6,446 nt of DNA, from assembly GCA_902489135.1 (NCBI GenBank), contig CABTYW010000085.1, positions 1-6,446 of the forward strand, in the 5' to 3' direction. The stretch's first letter is position 1; each line of letters starts with the position of its first letter. The position numbers and the translations under genes were made by a program. The DNA comes from an uncultured Synergistaceae bacterium. Lineage in GTDB: Bacteria; Synergistota; Synergistia; Synergistales; Dethiosulfovibrionaceae. Under the pieces are notes generated by a model. The model searched no databases, was not told the DNA's origin, and worked only from the letters and a program-made list of their open reading frames with translations. Positions 4,392 through 6,446 of this stretch are shown here, in pieces.

Positions 4392-6161
4392 TCAATCCTT
4401 GAGCTCCGTCAGCGTCGATGCCAGCAGCGTTCCCACCCGGGACGCCAGAGCTTCGATGTTCCTGACGGAAGCGAATTCCGTCCCGTAAATGAAGCGCACG
4501 GTGTCGGCATGAGCCGAAGATCCCAGATACACCGCCGCCGTATGAATTCCGCTCTGACGCAAAGCCCTGACCATCTCCGCCGTGTCGGTAGCGGCGACGT
4601 CTCCCCGATAGCCGCGGCCGAAAAAATCGCCTTCGCGCGGCGGCAAAGCCACGCTGTCATCGGGATTGGCATCGGTCAGCACAAAAAGAACCTGGTCGCC
4701 GCGCTGAGCCTCGGCGGGATTTTCGTAAATCAGACGTTTCATGGCCGACAGCGCCAGACCGTCGCGGTTCCAGCCCGCAGCGCAATAACGGAACAGCCCC
4801 GCGGGGCCTCTGGCGCCGCGCCCCTTGAGTTGCTGGAGCACCGTATAGCCGCGAAGCGAACGAAAAGCATACACGCTGACCGGAACCCCGAGGTTCTCCA
4901 GACTTTTGACGATGACGCAGGTCTGTGCCGCGATGACTTCCTGATAGTTGAGACGCGACGCCGACGCGTCAAGCAGAATGTGGACGCAGATTCGGCGCTC
5001 CGCCTCGTCGCCCCGACGAATAAAAACCCGCCGATCCTGAAACAGAGCGATCCTCCAGCACCGCCGCCCGTCCAGACGCCCCCGCGAAGAGCGCTCGGGC
5101 AGCGGCTCACGGTACGTGGCCAGCACCGTATCCAGCAATGCCGTCAGCGACCGCACCGCCGAGGCGATCTGCAGGGCGTGCCCGTCGAAATAGGCTTTAT
5201 TGCGCGCCGCCTGCTCCGCCGAGTCCCTTTGAAAGCGCTCCGCTTCCCGGCGGCCGCATCCATCAAGACGCGCCAGCGCCTCGGCATCGCCGCCCGCGCT
5301 CCCCGCAAGGTAGAAGCGGCAGTTTTGATGAGAACCGCGGCAGAGCTGCTCGTCAAGAATTTTCAGCTCCCCGTCGGTACACAGCGGACGACCGAAGCAC
5401 GCCCGGACATAAGCTTCGTCCAGAGGACTTCGCCGCAGAGTCACCTGACCCCGGGCGAGCATCCGCGCCCGTCCGCCTTCCGTCTCCGCGGAAACTCCGC
5501 GGCGCAGCAGCAGCGAGTCGGTCTGCCGCGTTTCGGAGTGCATGATCTTTCGCAGCAGAGCCCCCACGCCGCGACTCACCGCAAATCCCGGCGTGCGCCG
5601 CGTCGCGCCGCGCACGCCGAAGCCTTCTTCCAGAATGCGCCGCAGCCGCGCCATCACCTCGTCGGTTTCAAGCGTCCCGGGAAACCGCAGCTCTTCGGCA
5701 AGCGCGCGCCCCCGCCGCCCCAGCAGCGGACAGGGACGGCCCAGCACTTCGCTCCAACGGAAGCGGCGCTGCTCGTAAACGCGCAGACTGAGCGCCATGT
5801 TCTCCTGACGGGAAAGGGCGGCCAGCCCCTTCATAAACGCTTCGGCATGAGCCCGTCGAAGCGCCGGCAGCACAGGCCGGTGGGGCGCTTCCTTTTCAAA
5901 GAGGCAGTTCTCCAGAGCCAGCCAAACGATGACGTCAAATTCCTCGCAGCGCAGACTGCCCTCGTAAAATCGGAAAAATTTCTCAAGGCGCGGCAGATCA
6001 AGCCATCGCACCGCCAGTCCGATCACCGTGTTGAGATACAGATCGGGCTCACCCGAAGGAGCCGACGCCAAAAACGGCGGATCGAAGTCATAGCGCCCCG
6101 CCGCGTTGCAAATTTGATTGAGCGCGCGCTTTTCCAACGCACTGTACTGTCTCTGAATCAC
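4392..6161 (-). CDS. VWA-domain protein, CobT/NorD-like
   Basis: This 589-residue protein carries a C-terminal von Willebrand factor A domain from about residue 390. The metal-ion-dependent adhesion site is intact: DASAS (398-402) at the end of strand HILLDASAS, NRDG (465-468) where CobT/NorD-type proteins carry the second metal loop, and LTDANPDD (495-502) with the third-site aspartate. Such proteins usually partner a MoxR/CbbQ AAA+ ATPase and help to mature or remodel another protein or insert a metal; no such ATPase is in the window. The first 370 residues are rich in Arg, Leu and Glu, look helical and match no domain I recognise. No signal peptide is present, so it is probably cytoplasmic. 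The frame is open back to a GTG at 6248, but I choose GTG 6161: it has a near-perfect SD, GGAGGTGA, and 6248 lies inside the -10 of a good promoter. It heads the operon with the two small paralogs. A precise role cannot be assigned, and a true cobaltochelatase or NO-reductase role is not implied. Confidence 0.85.
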   Translation of the reverse strand: MIQRQYSALEKRALNQICNAAGRYDFDPPFLASAPSGEPDLYLNTVIGLAVRWLDLPRLEKFFRFYEGSLRCEEFDVIVWLALENCLFEKEAPHRPVLPALRRAHAEAFMKGLAALSRQENMALSLRVYEQRRFRWSEVLGRPCPLLGRRGRALAEELRFPGTLETDEVMARLRRILEEGFGVRGATRRTPGFAVSRGVGALLRKIMHSETRQTDSLLLRRGVSAETEGGRARMLARGQVTLRRSPLDEAYVRACFGRPLCTDGELKILDEQLCRGSHQNCRFYLAGSAGGDAEALARLDGCGRREAERFQRDSAEQAARNKAYFDGHALQIASAVRSLTALLDTVLATYREPLPERSSRGRLDGRRCWRIALFQDRRVFIRRGDEAERRICVHILLDASASRLNYQEVIAAQTCVIVKSLENLGVPVSVYAFRSLRGYTVLQQLKGRGARGPAGLFRYCAAGWNRDGLALSAMKRLIYENPAEAQRGDQVLFVLTDANPDDSVALPPREGDFFGRGYRGDVAATDTAEMVRALRQSGIHTAAVYLGSSAHADTVRFIYGTEFASVRNIEALASRVGTLLASTLTELKD

Positions 6162-6165
6162 CTTC

Positions 6166-6173
6166 TCACCTCC
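6166..6173 (-). promoter_or_regulatory. Ribosome binding site fixing the VWA gene start
   Basis: On the minus strand this reads GGAGGTGA, an almost complete complement of the 16S rRNA tail, with 7 nt between GGAGG and the GTG at 6161-6159. No comparable site precedes the further-upstream in-frame GTG (6248) or ATG (6242), so it decides the start. Confidence 0.8.
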
Positions 6174-6246
6174 CGCGCAGCCGCCGAAGCTTTTTCCTTC
6201 GCCGCCGCGCACAAAAAATCCCGCAAGGCTTGAGAGATACATTTCC

Positions 6247-6275
6247 ACTAAAGCACGCCGCAGGATTTAAGTCAA
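6247..6275 (-). promoter_or_regulatory. Promoter of the VWA operon
   Basis: On the minus strand TTGACT (6275-6270, five of six consensus) and TTTAGT (6252-6247, four of six) are separated by exactly 17 bp, a good sigma70-type pair. Transcription should start near 6240 and give a leader of about 80 nt before the GTG at 6161. No operator-like palindrome is obvious around it. Confidence 0.6.
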
Positions 6276-6446
6276 GAGGAACGCTTCGCCCGCGACGCCG
6301 ACGGGGCGCCCTCCGAAACCGACTGAGCCCGGGGGTACGGAAAGAATTTTGCGCCCTCGGCGCATCGCGGCGAAATTCCGCCGCCAATGCAAGCTGACCT
6401 CCGCCTCAAACGGAAAAAGCCGTTCAGCCGCCGAAGAGAGAACGCC
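6276..6446. other. Right edge, no gene supported
   Basis: Two minus-strand frames are open from the window edge to stops at 6269-6267 and 6274-6272, but their translations are arginine-rich and unlike any protein I know, and both would end inside the promoter above. A third stops at once (6426-6424). Two short hairpins occur: GCGGCG/CGCCGC at 6367-6384 and AACGG/CCGTT at 6409-6424, neither with a trailing T-tract. The stretch is most likely intergenic, although the end of an upstream minus-strand gene cannot be excluded. Confidence 0.4.

Noticed and set aside
4389..6233. A 614-codon plus-strand open frame opposite the VWA gene
   Set aside because: It is an exact antisense shadow of the VWA gene, has an Arg/Pro/His-rich composition with no family motif, and lacks a ribosome site. 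The minus frame has an intact VWA metal site, a promoter and a terminator.
1..6446. CRISPR arrays, tRNA/rRNA genes, insertion sequences, attachment sites
   Set aside because: I looked for regularly spaced repeats, cloverleaf patterns, transposase motifs and terminal inverted repeats on both strands by eye and found none.

Overview
The window is GC-rich bacterial chromosome with strong Shine-Dalgarno sites (GGAGG-type), several GTG starts and AT-rich promoter elements. Nothing phage-like, plasmid-like or transposon-like is visible. Gene style and content resemble a GC-rich anaerobe such as a Synergistota member or a high-GC Clostridia relative. That placement is an impression from protein style, not a demonstrated assignment.

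Layout: (1) 1-180 holds the end of whatever lies to the left plus a long inverted repeat and a T-tract hairpin. (2) 182-1246, minus strand, is a two-gene unit: a small orphan protein followed 24 bp later by an ADP-ribosylglycohydrolase. (3) 1247-1946 is a gene-free stretch between divergent units, with a good -10 element near 1797. (4) 1947-3157, plus strand, is a class I/II PLP-dependent aminotransferase broken by a one-base frameshift near 2630-2661. (5) 3158-3690 is gene-free, with hairpins at its right end. (6) 3691-6275, minus strand, is a compact operon: promoter (6275-6247), a 589-residue protein with a C-terminal von Willebrand A (VWA) domain of CobT/NorD type, two tandem paralogous proteins of 98 and 95 residues, and a rho-independent terminator (3730-3691). 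(7) 6276-6446 is the left-reading upstream region, with no gene I can defend.

How the genes fit together: the lower operon is tightly coupled (16 bp and 3 bp gaps, each SD lying in or beside the end of the preceding gene), so the VWA protein and the two small proteins are probably made together. VWA proteins of this type usually work with a MoxR/CbbQ-type AAA+ ATPase; none is in the window. The ADP-ribosylglycohydrolase should remove ADP-ribose from a modified target, but no ADP-ribosyltransferase is present here. The aminotransferase stands alone. I see no link between the three units.

I did not find a clear undescribed system. The best candidate is the VWA gene with its two small paralogs. 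The aminotransferase frameshift is the clearest anomaly.
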